In this document: positions 42,404-50,230 of the stretch, in pieces
Position numbering within the stretch: position 1 is the first letter of the stretch
Layout: the number at the start of each line of letters is the position of its first letter
Notes under the pieces: model-generated
What the model was told of the DNA's origin: nothing
Databases searched by the model: none
Seen by the model: the letters and a program-made list of their open reading frames with translations, nothing else
Program-made: the position numbers and the translations under genes
Assembly: GCF_001808955.1 (NCBI RefSeq)
Contig: NZ_KV795255.1
Coordinates: 1 to 64,000 of the forward strand
Length of the DNA: 64,000 nucleotides
Source: Rothia sp. HMSC078H08
Lineage (GTDB): Bacteria; Actinomycetota; Actinomycetes; Actinomycetales; Micrococcaceae
Direction: 5' to 3'

Positions 42404-43906
42404 ATGTTTTCGACTTTTTCCCCGCTTTTCTTGACGGATTTGGGGGCGTCTGGTGCTCTTCTTGCCTCGGGTACGACCCTCTCGGAAGGGTCGAGCCACG
42501 ATAGCGGCCAGTTTGTGTCCATTTTCTGGATTACGTTGGTTGCGTTGCTTTCCCCGATTCTTTCCCGCGTGACGGGTAAGAAGATTCCGGATGTGGTCTT
42601 CCTGCTCATTTTTGGTCTGCTCATTGGCCCGAATATGTTCAATCTTGCCAGCAGTGAGGGCGGCATCCCGCTGCTGAAGGAGCTTGGTCTGGGCATGCTC
42701 TTTTTGATTGCGGGCTTTGAGATTAACGTGTCCTCGCTGCGTAGCCGCCAGGGTTATAGCGCTATTGCCACGTGGTTTGTGTGTTTTGCCTTGGGTATGG
42801 CGGGTGCGGCGGTGATTACGTCGTTCTCGCGTGAGCTGAATACGTATGTTGCGGTGGGTGTGGCGCTGAGTTCTACGGCTCTGGGTACGCTGCTGCCGAT
42901 GTTGAAGTCTCATGGTGCCGCCGGTACGCCGGTGGGTAATGCGGTGCTGGTGCACGGCGCTGTGGGTGAGCTGCTGCCGATTTTCGCTATTTCGCTGTTG
43001 TTGTCGTCGCGTTCGCCGGGTATGGCGTTTGTGGTGCTGCTGGCGTTTATGGTGGTTGCGGTGATTACGGCGTTGATTCCGCACCGCCTGTTTGCGCATG
43101 TGCCGGGTCTGCGTCAGATTATGGCTGCGGAGGCGAACACTACCGGTCAGACGGTTCTGCGTCTTGCGATGTTCCTGCTGGCGACCCTGATCATGTGCAC
43201 CGCACTCTTCGATTTGGATGCGGTGCTGGGCGCGTTCGCGGCGGGCCTGATTCTGCGTACCCTGACCCCTCCGGCGGCTCTGCACATGATGACTCGCCGC
43301 CTTGAGGTGGTTGGTTTTACGTTCATGATTCCGCTGTTCTTTGTGGTCAGCGGTATGGGTATTGATGTCTCTGCCGTGGTGGCTAAGCCTTTGGGTCTGC
43401 TTGCCGTGGTGGTGGGTATTCTGCTGTGCCGTGGTGTTCCGGTGCTTTTGGCGGAGCATTTCTTCGATACCCGTTCGGGGTTGACCACTCGCGCGCAGAA
43501 GGCGCAGTTGGCGTTGTATTCGGCTGCGGGTCTGCCGATTATTGTGGCGGTGACGGAGGTTGCGACCAGTTCGGGTCTTCTGGAGGAGTCCACGGCGTCG
43601 CTGCTGGTTGCCGGTGGCGCGCTGACGGTTCTACTGTTCCCGCTGTGGGCGTTGGGTATTCGTCAGGCGTTTGGTTCTGCTGGACCGTCTCAGCAGGCGC
43701 CGAGCCGTAAGGAACAGATGAATGCTCTGAAGGCTCAGCGTAATGCTCAGACGAAGCTGACTACGGGTATGATTCCGGTGGTTCGTTTGAAGTCTCAGGC
43801 TGAATCTGATTCTGTCGAGGTTGAGGTTGCTTCCTGTACTGCGTCTCGGGATGCGGCAAAGAAGCGCAGGGGCTCTGTAGAGAATACGGATGCTGCGCAG
43901 AAGTAG
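42404..43906 (+). CDS. monovalent cation:proton antiporter, CPA2 family
   Basis: 500 residues with about twelve to thirteen membrane helices. The helices ARE CPA2-like: KIPDVVFLLIFGLLIGPN, LKELGLGMLFLIAGFEIN (the family FLAGLE-type motif), VGVALSSTALGTLLPML (discontinuous-helix signature) and DAVLGAFAAGLILR. KefB/KefC and NhaS-type proteins exchange K+ or Na+ for H+. The C-terminal 90 residues are polar, Lys/Gln-rich and without the TrkA-N nucleotide-binding domain of KefC, so it is not glutathione-gated. GAGG ribosome site seven nt before the ATG. Followed by two hairpins at 44071 and 44145. Confidence 0.87.
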   Translation: MFSTFSPLFLTDLGASGALLASGTTLSEGSSHDSGQFVSIFWITLVALLSPILSRVTGKKIPDVVFLLIFGLLIGPNMFNLASSEGGIPLLKELGLGMLFLIAGFEINVSSLRSRQGYSAIATWFVCFALGMAGAAVITSFSRELNTYVAVGVALSSTALGTLLPMLKSHGAAGTPVGNAVLVHGAVGELLPIFAISLLLSSRSPGMAFVVLLAFMVVAVITALIPHRLFAHVPGLRQIMAAEANTTGQTVLRLAMFLLATLIMCTALFDLDAVLGAFAAGLILRTLTPPAALHMMTRRLEVVGFTFMIPLFFVVSGMGIDVSAVVAKPLGLLAVVVGILLCRGVPVLLAEHFFDTRSGLTTRAQKAQLALYSAAGLPIIVAVTEVATSSGLLEESTASLLVAGGALTVLLFPLWALGIRQAFGSAGPSQQAPSRKEQMNALKAQRNAQTKLTTGMIPVVRLKSQAESDSVEVEVASCTASRDAAKKRRGSVENTDAAQK

Positions 43907-44070
43907 CTGCGGCTATGTGGTGGTTCGATCTTTCATGGAATGAACTAGTTTGGACAGGTACCCCGCATACAGTCACAGCAACCTTATGTGGGATTACCTT
44001 AATAAAAACCACATAATAACAGGTAGCTACGCTATTCAATTTCACAAGGCATCCCACATATAGGCTCAAA

Positions 44071-44108
44071 ACTCGCCACGCCCTCATCGTAGGGTGTGGC
44101 GAGTTTTT
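44071..44108. terminator. bidirectional terminator after antiporter gene
   Basis: ACTCGCCACGCCCT pairs with AGGGTGTGGCGAGT (one wobble), loop CATCGT, then TTTTT on the plus strand and AAAA before it. Confidence 0.85.
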
Positions 44109-44144
44109 GCATCTGAATCTCCTTATAAATCAGGGGGAGGAGGC

Positions 44145-44170
44145 AAAAAATCCTTAAATTCGGATTTTTT
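44145..44170. terminator. A/T-rich hairpin
   Basis: AAAAAATCC pairs with GGATTTTTT around TTAAATTC. Either a second terminator or a boundary before the structured leader region. Confidence 0.55.
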
Positions 44171-44287
44171 ATGCAAATATTACAGAAGATGACGTGTCTT
44201 AGCTTTCGCGACTGACACTTTGTCCTATAAAATTGAAAGCACACAGGGTATTTCCCTAAAACACACATAAACCAACATACATGCACA

Positions 44288-44404
44288 GAGCCGCTTCCGC
44301 CCCAGCGGGAGCTGGTGTACCTCCCCATTCACACACGGGAGGCGCCCCTTTCGGGAGTATCCGCGACGATACCCCGGCGGCTCCCAACCACGGAGGAGGA
44401 TTAT
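44288..44404 (+). ncRNA. candidate structured leader RNA / riboswitch
   Basis: A long GC-rich 5' leader before the molybdopterin oxidoreductase folds into a closed multi-branch: P1 GAGCCGC (44288-44294) with GCGGCTC (44377-44383); inside it CCGC/GCGG (44297-44308), CCTCCC/GGGAGG (44320-44342), a small CCC/GGG hairpin (44346-44355) and GTATC/GATAC (44357-44372). GGAGGAGG follows at 44392 and could alternatively pair with the CCTCCC strand, giving a translation switch. Flanking DNA is AT-rich, so the GC-rich fold stands out. A molybdenum-cofactor riboswitch is a reasonable guess from the gene it precedes, but I cannot confirm the family from sequence alone. Confidence 0.55.
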
Positions 44405-44431
44405 ATGGGTCAGAAAGGTAATTATTTCTAA
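44405..44431 (+). CDS. 8-codon leader ORF (MGQKGNYF)
   Basis: ATG GGT CAG AAA GGT AAT TAT TTC TAA lies directly after the leader fold and has the strongest ribosome site of the area (GGAGGAGG, five nt spacing). It ends 72 bases before the start of the oxidoreductase, which has its own weaker site (GAAGGA). It may be a regulatory uORF or the real target of the leader switch. Coding is inferred from the ribosome site only. Confidence 0.4.
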   Translation: MGQKGNYF

Positions 44432-44503
44432 CCTCACATCTCAAGGCCTCGCACTGAATCCTAACGATTGTCTGCACACACAGTCATTTCCGAAGGAAAA
44501 ATC

Positions 44504-46063
44504 ATGCACCAACTACTCCTCACCGCGAGCACTGGTGGCGTAGAGCTAGACTTCCCGTCATGGCTCCGAATTACGCACTTCATCAACTTCATTATGATGG
44601 GCTTCCTGATTCGTTCAGGTTGGGAAGTTCTCGCCTCTCACCCCCGTCTGTACTGGAACAACCAATGCACCCCGGGTTCCGAGTGGCTCAAGTTCACCAA
44701 GGACAAGGTTTCGACTGTCCCCGGTGAGTTCACTGCCCGCGACGACCAGCGTCGACTGTCGCCGCTTATCTCCCTACCCGGTAACGGCCAGATTGGTCTC
44801 GGCCGTGCATGGCACGCTCTAGTTACTTTTATCTGGATTGCTAACGGTCTCGTCTACGTCTCCTTGCTATTCCTGACCGGCCAGTGGCGCCGCATCGTCC
44901 CGACCAGCTGGGACATCATCCCGCAGGCGTGGGAATCCATCCAGATTTACGCTGGCTTCCAGATTCCCTCCATTGAGCATTTCCAGCCGTACGACGCTCT
45001 GCAGCAGATTATGTACTTCACCGTGGTGTTCATTGTGGCACCGCTGATGATTGCAACCGGCCCGATTATGAGCCCGGCATTCTGCGGCCGCTTCCCCGGC
45101 TACGTGCGCCTCTTCCGTAACCGCCAGACCGCACGTTCCATCCACTTCCTGGGCATGGCGTTCTACTGCGTCTTCACCGTCATTCACGTGGCGCTGGTGT
45201 TCGTGGTTCACCCCCAGTACAACATCGCCCACATGATGCTGAACAAGCCCTACAACGAGGTCGACGCAGCACAGTTCGCTCAGGCAGTCACCATGCTCAT
45301 TGGCGGCATTGTCTTCGCTGTGGCTCTGTGGATTTTCGCTTCGTACTGGTCCCTGCGCGACCTGCGATTCACCCAGACCTTCATTTGGGGTCTGACCCAG
45401 CCGATTCGTAACGTCCTGCTGGACCGTATCACCTCCCGTCAGGTGCAGAAGAAGACCTTCACCGATGCCGACATCTCGCCCTTCCACTGGGTTAACACTC
45501 GCCCGCCGACAGAGCGTGAGAGCACCGAGTGGAACCGCCTGAAGGAGCACGAGTTCGTTGACTACCGCCTCGAGCTGGGCGGCCTGGTGAAGGAATCCAA
45601 GTCCCTGAGCATTGACGAGCTCAAGCAGCTGGGCAAGGAAGTCAACATCACCATGCACACCTGCATGCAGGGTTGGACCGGCATCGCCAAGTGGGAGGGC
45701 GTGCGCCTGCGCGACGTTCTCGCACTGGTCGAGAAGACCGACGAGGCTCGCTACGTTATGGTGACCTCCTTCGGCCACGTGGGCCACACCTACGACGGCC
45801 GCCCGACCGAACCTTACTACGAGTGCCTGGACATCTCCATGGCAATGGAGGATGAGACCATCCTGGCATGGGGCATGAACGACAAGCCCCTGCCGGATGT
45901 GTACGGTGGCCCGCTGCGTCTGCGTGCGGACTCCATGCACGGCTACAAGATGGTCAAGTGGGTTCAGAAGATCGAGTGGATCAAGGACTACCATGATGTT
46001 GGCGACGGCCAGGGCGGTAGCCGCGAGGACTCCGGTCTGCAGCACTTCGACGCACGCGCCTAA
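44504..46063 (+). CDS. membrane cytochrome b/molybdopterin-dependent oxidoreductase
   Basis: 519-residue fusion. The N-terminal two thirds (to about 310) is a cytochrome b561-like membrane domain with five or so helices and candidate haem histidines (LRITHFINFIMMGF, GRAWHALVTFIW, FLGMAFYCVFTVIHVALVF). The C-terminal third is the sulfite-oxidase-fold molybdopterin domain: NITMHTCMQGWTGIAKWEGV, whose cysteine (about 386) should bind the molybdenum, and GGPLRLRADSMHGYKMVKWV. Probably passes electrons between a small substrate and the quinone pool; substrate unknown. ATG at 44504 with GAAGGA eight nt upstream. Long structured leader upstream; two terminators downstream. Confidence 0.9.
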   Translation: MHQLLLTASTGGVELDFPSWLRITHFINFIMMGFLIRSGWEVLASHPRLYWNNQCTPGSEWLKFTKDKVSTVPGEFTARDDQRRLSPLISLPGNGQIGLGRAWHALVTFIWIANGLVYVSLLFLTGQWRRIVPTSWDIIPQAWESIQIYAGFQIPSIEHFQPYDALQQIMYFTVVFIVAPLMIATGPIMSPAFCGRFPGYVRLFRNRQTARSIHFLGMAFYCVFTVIHVALVFVVHPQYNIAHMMLNKPYNEVDAAQFAQAVTMLIGGIVFAVALWIFASYWSLRDLRFTQTFIWGLTQPIRNVLLDRITSRQVQKKTFTDADISPFHWVNTRPPTERESTEWNRLKEHEFVDYRLELGGLVKESKSLSIDELKQLGKEVNITMHTCMQGWTGIAKWEGVRLRDVLALVEKTDEARYVMVTSFGHVGHTYDGRPTEPYYECLDISMAMEDETILAWGMNDKPLPDVYGGPLRLRADSMHGYKMVKWVQKIEWIKDYHDVGDGQGGSREDSGLQHFDARA

Positions 46064-46135
46064 GCACCCTTACGGGGCGCTACGACGCTAACCGTCGATA
46101 CACCACCCTATAAAGCGCTGAACATATAAAGCACA

Positions 46136-46170
46136 GAACGGTGGCGGGAAACATGGGCCCGCCACCGTTC
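46136..46170. terminator. hairpin after oxidoreductase gene
   Basis: GAACGGTGGCGGG pairs perfectly with CCCGCCACCGTTC; no T-run. Confidence 0.55.
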
Positions 46171-46225
46171 GCGTATCTTCTCCGCCGCTCTCTAGCTCTG
46201 AAAGATGCAGAAGCCGCGAGGGCAT

Positions 46226-46267
46226 AAAGAAACCGCCCGGGAGCCTTAGCTCTCGGGCGGTTTCTTT
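46226..46267. terminator. bidirectional terminator between oxidoreductase and lutC
   Basis: AAAGAAACCGCCCG...GAG pairs with CTCGGGCGGTTTCTTT; T-rich on both exits. Confidence 0.85.
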
Positions 46268-46293
46268 AGAGGTTTGCCTTCTGGCGCTGCACC

Positions 46294-46938
46294 TTAAGCG
46301 TCGTAGATGATGACGTCCAGGGTACGGGGGCCGTGCACGCCCTCCACGCGGATCAGCTCGATATCACTGGTTGCCGACGGACCGGAAATCATGGTCACAG
46401 GGCGGGTGTAGGTGATACGCTCGATCGACTCGGGAACCAGCTCCACCACGGTGGAACGGGGAACCACGCAGATGTGGTGGTCGGGCACCAGGGTGATGGC
46501 GCGGCGACCCTCATCGGGGTTGGTGTTCAAGAAGATCGTGCCGGTCTCTGCGCAGGAGACGGTCGAACCGGTCACCACAGCGTCAACTGCGTCCAGTTCC
46601 TTCAGGCTCAGGCAGCCGGGTTTGAGGGTGCTACCGGAGTCGGTGACGCGCTTGCGGTCAGCGGTGTCAGCCGGTAGCCACTCCATGTTCAGGCCCTCGG
46701 GAACCACGTAGGTGGACTTTTCACCCAGTCGCTCTGCGATGACCTTGGAGATGTTCTCCTTGTTCGCGTGGAACACGTTTGCCTTGTAGTCAATGAGGCG
46801 GTCGACGAGCATCTCAATGGTCTGCTCTTCGTTCAGCTCGCTGACGCGGCGGTAGTTACGTACGGGCTCGGGGGCGACGGGTGCGTCAGCCAGGGACGAG
46901 CGGATACGTGCGAGGATATCTTCCTTAGCAGAGGACAT
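46294..46938 (-). CDS. lutC: lactate utilization protein C (LUD domain)
   Basis: Third subunit of the LutABC L-lactate dehydrogenase complex that oxidises lactate to pyruvate. 214 residues of the LUD fold: AKEDILARIRSSLADAP at the N-terminus, LDAVDAVVTGSTVSCAETGTIFLN, LVPDHHICVVPRSTVVELVPE, and the terminal MISGPSATSDIELIRVEGVHGPRTLDVII, which is the family signature. The ATG shares a base with the lutB stop. Operon order on the minus strand is lutA-lutB-lutC, as in other Gram-positives. Confidence 0.94.
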   Translation of the reverse strand: MSSAKEDILARIRSSLADAPVAPEPVRNYRRVSELNEEQTIEMLVDRLIDYKANVFHANKENISKVIAERLGEKSTYVVPEGLNMEWLPADTADRKRVTDSGSTLKPGCLSLKELDAVDAVVTGSTVSCAETGTIFLNTNPDEGRRAITLVPDHHICVVPRSTVVELVPESIERITYTRPVTMISGPSATSDIELIRVEGVHGPRTLDVIIYDA

Positions 46939-48575
46939 TAGTTGTTCTCCTTAGCTTCACGGGCTGCCTGGGCGTCCATAGCTGCCTTGGCGTTTGCTGC
47001 CGCCTCAGCGACCTTACCCTTGTTTGCCTCGATGAGGGCCTGAATGTCAACGCGCTCAGCGTTATCGCGTGCCGGAGCCTGACCCTTCTCCTTCTTCCAC
47101 CAGTTGCGGAAAGATTCCTTGGGGGGCTCGGGGATGTCGCGGTAAGCGGTCCAGCCGCTGACGATACCGGGAACAGCGGTGATCTTGTGCTTGCGGCCGC
47201 TGATAAGGCGGGACATGGGCAGACCACGCTCTGCAATCGACATCATCTTGCCGGAGGTGAAGAGCTTCTTCGCACCAAGCATCATGCCGTCCATCTGCGA
47301 GAAGGGAGCCTTCTTGTTGCCCTCGAACTCGCGGACAGCGTGCTGGGACTCAACATCCTTAGCGCGCAGATGCACGAGGACCTCAGGGAAGTTAATCTTC
47401 ACGGGGCAAACTTCGTAGCAAGCGCCACAGAGAGAGGATGCGTACGGCAGGGAGTTGTTCTCTGCAGCCTCGATACCGGAGAGCTGCGGGGACAGAATCG
47501 CGCCGATGGGGCCCGGGTAGGTGGAGCCGTAGGCGTGACCGCCTGCGCGCTCGTACACGGGGCACACGTTCATGCAAGCGGAGCAGCGGATGCAACGCAG
47601 TGCCTGGCGACCCAGCTCGTCGGACAGAACGGCGGTACGGCCGTTGTCGATGAGGATGACGTGCATGTTCTGCGGGCCGTCACCGGGGGTCACACCGGTC
47701 CACATGGAGGTGTAGGGGTTCATGCGCTCACCGGTGGAGGAACGGGGCAGCAGCTGCAGGAATGCCTCGTAGTCCTGGAAGGTGGGCAGAATCTTCTCAA
47801 TACCCATGAAGGTAATGAGGGTGTCGGGCAGGGTCAGGCACATACGGCCGTTACCTTCGGACTCCACGATGGTCAGGGTACCGGTCTCAGCAATACCGAA
47901 GTTGGTGCCGGAGACTGCCACGGTGGTGTTCAGGAACTTGTTACGCAGACGGTTACGCGATGCCTCTGCCAGTTCTGCCGGCTCATCGGTGATGTCCGGG
48001 TTAATACCCTCAATTTCGCGCAGGAAGATGTCGCGGATTTCGCGGCGGTTGCGGTGAATTGCGGGCACCAGAATGTGGGAGGGGCGGTCGTGGCCGAGCT
48101 GGACGATTTCTTCCGCGAGGTCGGTCTCAATAGCGTTGATGCCGTTTTCCTCGAGGAATTCGTTCAGGCCGGTCTCTGCGGTTGCCATGGACTTAATCTT
48201 GATGATTTCGTCCACGCCCTGCTCGCGAATCAGGTCCAGAGCAATCTGGTTCGCCTCGGTGGCGTTGCGTGCCCAGTGCACGTGGCCGCCTGCGGCGGTG
48301 AAGTTACGCTCGAACTGTTCGAGCAGCTCGGGCAGGTTCGCCAGAACGTAGTTCTTGACGGACTCACCGGTGTTACGCAGGTCCTGCCAGTCGGGCACCT
48401 CTGCGGTGACGCGTGCGCGCTTGTTACGGATCGCGTGGGTCACGAAGCGCAGGTTGGCGCGTAGCTGCTCGTTCTTGAGCTCTTCCTTCGCGTACTTGGG
48501 GAAGGGGGTTTCTTCGAAAATGTTGCCCTCGCCGTAGTGAACGACCTTGGGCATACCAAGCTGAATAGCGGTCAT
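46938..48575 (-). CDS. lutB: lactate utilization protein B (iron-sulfur)
   Basis: 545-residue iron-sulfur subunit of the lactate oxidation complex. An N-terminal LUD-like domain (GVDEIIKIKSMATAETGLNEFLE; AVSGTNFGIAETGTLTIVESEGN) is followed by two 4Fe-4S motifs, CIRCSACMNVCPVYE and CGACYEVCPVKINFP, that relay electrons. The C-terminal 60 residues are Ala/Lys/Glu-rich. Start at 48575 with AAGGAAAG about 12 nt upstream. 16 bases separate it from lutA, and it shares a base with lutC. Confidence 0.95.
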   Translation of the reverse strand: MTAIQLGMPKVVHYGEGNIFEETPFPKYAKEELKNEQLRANLRFVTHAIRNKRARVTAEVPDWQDLRNTGESVKNYVLANLPELLEQFERNFTAAGGHVHWARNATEANQIALDLIREQGVDEIIKIKSMATAETGLNEFLEENGINAIETDLAEEIVQLGHDRPSHILVPAIHRNRREIRDIFLREIEGINPDITDEPAELAEASRNRLRNKFLNTTVAVSGTNFGIAETGTLTIVESEGNGRMCLTLPDTLITFMGIEKILPTFQDYEAFLQLLPRSSTGERMNPYTSMWTGVTPGDGPQNMHVILIDNGRTAVLSDELGRQALRCIRCSACMNVCPVYERAGGHAYGSTYPGPIGAILSPQLSGIEAAENNSLPYASSLCGACYEVCPVKINFPEVLVHLRAKDVESQHAVREFEGNKKAPFSQMDGMMLGAKKLFTSGKMMSIAERGLPMSRLISGRKHKITAVPGIVSGWTAYRDIPEPPKESFRNWWKKEKGQAPARDNAERVDIQALIEANKGKVAEAAANAKAAMDAQAAREAKENN

Positions 48576-48591
48576 GAGGTCTTATCTTTCC

Positions 48592-49386
48592 TTAGCCGAT
48601 CGAGAGCTCAACACGCTCGGAGTTAATCTTGAGCGGGTTTTCCTTGGTGGATGCGAGGATCTCAGCGAAGTGGATGGTCTGAACGTCCGAGCCGCGACGC
48701 ATCAGCGCACCGCCGATGTTCATCAGGCAGGAGCAGTCGCCGCCGGTGCAGACGGAAGCACCGGTTGCTTCAACGTTGTCTGCCTTGTCGTTGACCATTG
48801 CGCCGGAGACGTCAGCGTTCTTGAAGGAGAAGGTACCACCGAAGCCGCAGCACTGGTCCATGCCCTCGAGCTGGGTGTACTTGATGCCTTCGACGGTGCG
48901 GACCAGGTCCTGCTGGCGGGTGCCCAGGCCGAGCATACGCATACCGTGGCAGGAGCTGTGGTAGGTGACGTGCTCGGGGAAGTAGGAGCCGAGCTGCTCG
49001 GCAGCGTTGGTGATGCCCAGGATGTCGATTAGCAGCTGGGAAAGCTCGAAGGTGCGGGAAGCAATCTGCTCTGCCTTCAGAGCCAGCGCTTCGTCGCCGC
49101 GGCTACGTGCGACCATTGCCTGCTGGTGACGCAGGGAAGCAACGCAGGAGCCGGAGGGTGCAACAGCTACGTCCCAGTCCCAGGAGTCGAAAGCTTCAAC
49201 GTGGTTCTTGATGACTTCGTAACCGTCATCGAAGTAGCCGGAGTTGACGTGCATCTGAGAGCAGCAGGTCTGGTTCGGGGGGAAGACAACCTCGTGGCCC
49301 AGGCGCTCAAGAATTTCGACGGTGGCGCGTGCTACGCGGGGGTACATGCCGTCAACGATGCACGTGGAGAAGAGTGCAATGCGCAT
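48592..49386 (-). CDS. lutA: lactate utilization protein A (CCG domain)
   Basis: 264-residue subunit with two CCG (cysteine-rich) domains that bind iron-sulfur clusters: MRIALFSTCIVDGMYPRVA..., FPPNQTCCSQMHVNSGYFDDGY in the first half, and DQCCGFGGTFSFKN in the second, followed by the CTGGDCSCLMNIGG closing motif. I place the start at 49386, where the family N-terminus begins. First gene of lutABC; its upstream region of about 840 bases is shared with the divergent lactate permease gene and carries operator-like palindromes. Confidence 0.94.
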   Translation of the reverse strand: MRIALFSTCIVDGMYPRVARATVEILERLGHEVVFPPNQTCCSQMHVNSGYFDDGYEVIKNHVEAFDSWDWDVAVAPSGSCVASLRHQQAMVARSRGDEALALKAEQIASRTFELSQLLIDILGITNAAEQLGSYFPEHVTYHSSCHGMRMLGLGTRQQDLVRTVEGIKYTQLEGMDQCCGFGGTFSFKNADVSGAMVNDKADNVEATGASVCTGGDCSCLMNIGGALMRRGSDVQTIHFAEILASTKENPLKINSERVELSIG

Positions 49387-50081
49387 GACTTGTCCGTCCT
49401 TTCCTCTGTGTTCAGAGTTTCTCGGTCTCACCGCCTGCGTCTGGGGCAGGCGGGGCACAGTCCGAACAAGTTCGGTCTTCCAAAGAAGCGACTCAGATGT
49501 ATTGAGTCGGGGAAGCTGGGCCGGATGGTTCCGGCTAATGTGCGCGCCCCAAGTGGAGGTGGGATGCGGTGGGATCAGAAACCGTGGTGATGTCTTTTAT
49601 CTTTCTAGCCATTTAACACCGTTGGGCGGCTTTTCTCTAGTTGGAATAGCACATACTTTCCTTGTTAAATAACCGGTTAGGTCGACCTGACCTTAAGGTA
49701 TATTTCCCTACCTTCCGGTACATGTGACCTCATCTCCCATACACCCCCCGTAAGACCCCTATATTCTTTTCGCAGATTGAACATTTATCAAACACACAGA
49801 AGTGGACCATAAACCCCCTAGAAATCCGCCGTTCTGAAGATTTTATGGTTGTTTTATGGGGCTTTTCCTTTTTAAAACAACATTCTTTTCGGGTATATGC
49901 GTCCAAATGAAGACTCTCCCCTGGGTAAACCAATGACCCATACACCCAACTCGTGATGTATCTGAAAATATTCGAGTTTCAGAACCTGGAATTAACTATC
50001 AGAACCGCAATATTTCGGCAGTTTCACTGGAAGCGAGCCCAGGTTCCGGTCGCCTTCCACAAAAATGAGTCAGGTCACTTT
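49387..50081. other. lutA upstream region
   Basis: No supported gene. Contains hairpins near 49468 (CCGAAC/GTTCGG) and 49488 (GACTCA/TGAGTC) in the probable lutABC leader, and a palindrome AGGTCGACCT near 49679. A 71-codon frame at 49730-49945 (minus) has no ribosome site or family match. Confidence 0.4.
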
Positions 50082-50094
50082 TGGTGAAACACCA
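50082..50094. promoter_or_regulatory. palindrome TGGTG-AAA-CACCA, possible operator
   Basis: Perfect dyad with a three-base centre. The half-site resembles the FadR-type TGGT but the spacing differs from the two downstream sites, so the binding protein is uncertain. Confidence 0.4.
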
Positions 50095-50127
50095 CATTAT
50101 CCGGTACTCTTCTAAACATGCGATCAA

Positions 50128-50138
50128 TGGTCTGACCA
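50128..50138. promoter_or_regulatory. operator TGGTCTGACCA, site 1
   Basis: Matches the TGGT-N3-ACCA consensus of FadR-subfamily GntR regulators (PdhR, LldR). Centre 58 bases from site 2; both upstream of the lactate permease. Confidence 0.7.
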
Positions 50139-50185
50139 CATCCCCGCATGGGAAACAATGACCCGTTCCCCAGCGGGATTATCTA

Positions 50186-50196
50186 TGGTCTGACCA
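50186..50196. promoter_or_regulatory. operator TGGTCTGACCA, site 2
   Basis: Identical 11-base palindrome to site 1, 35 bases before the permease start codon. The regulator encoded at 52126 is the obvious candidate to bind both. Confidence 0.7.
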
Positions 50197-50230
50197 CACA
50201 CAAGACACACCCTGAACCAAAGGAGTTCCA

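Noticed and set aside
42290..43459. 389-codon minus-strand frame over the antiporter
   Set aside because: Shadow frame with Arg/His/Gln composition.
44288..44404. Firm identification of the leader as a known Moco riboswitch
   Set aside because: The downstream gene fits, but I cannot match the consensus reliably without a covariance search, so only a candidate structured RNA is claimed.
49730..49945. 71-codon minus-strand frame upstream of lutA
   Set aside because: No ribosome site, no family features, lies in a regulatory region.
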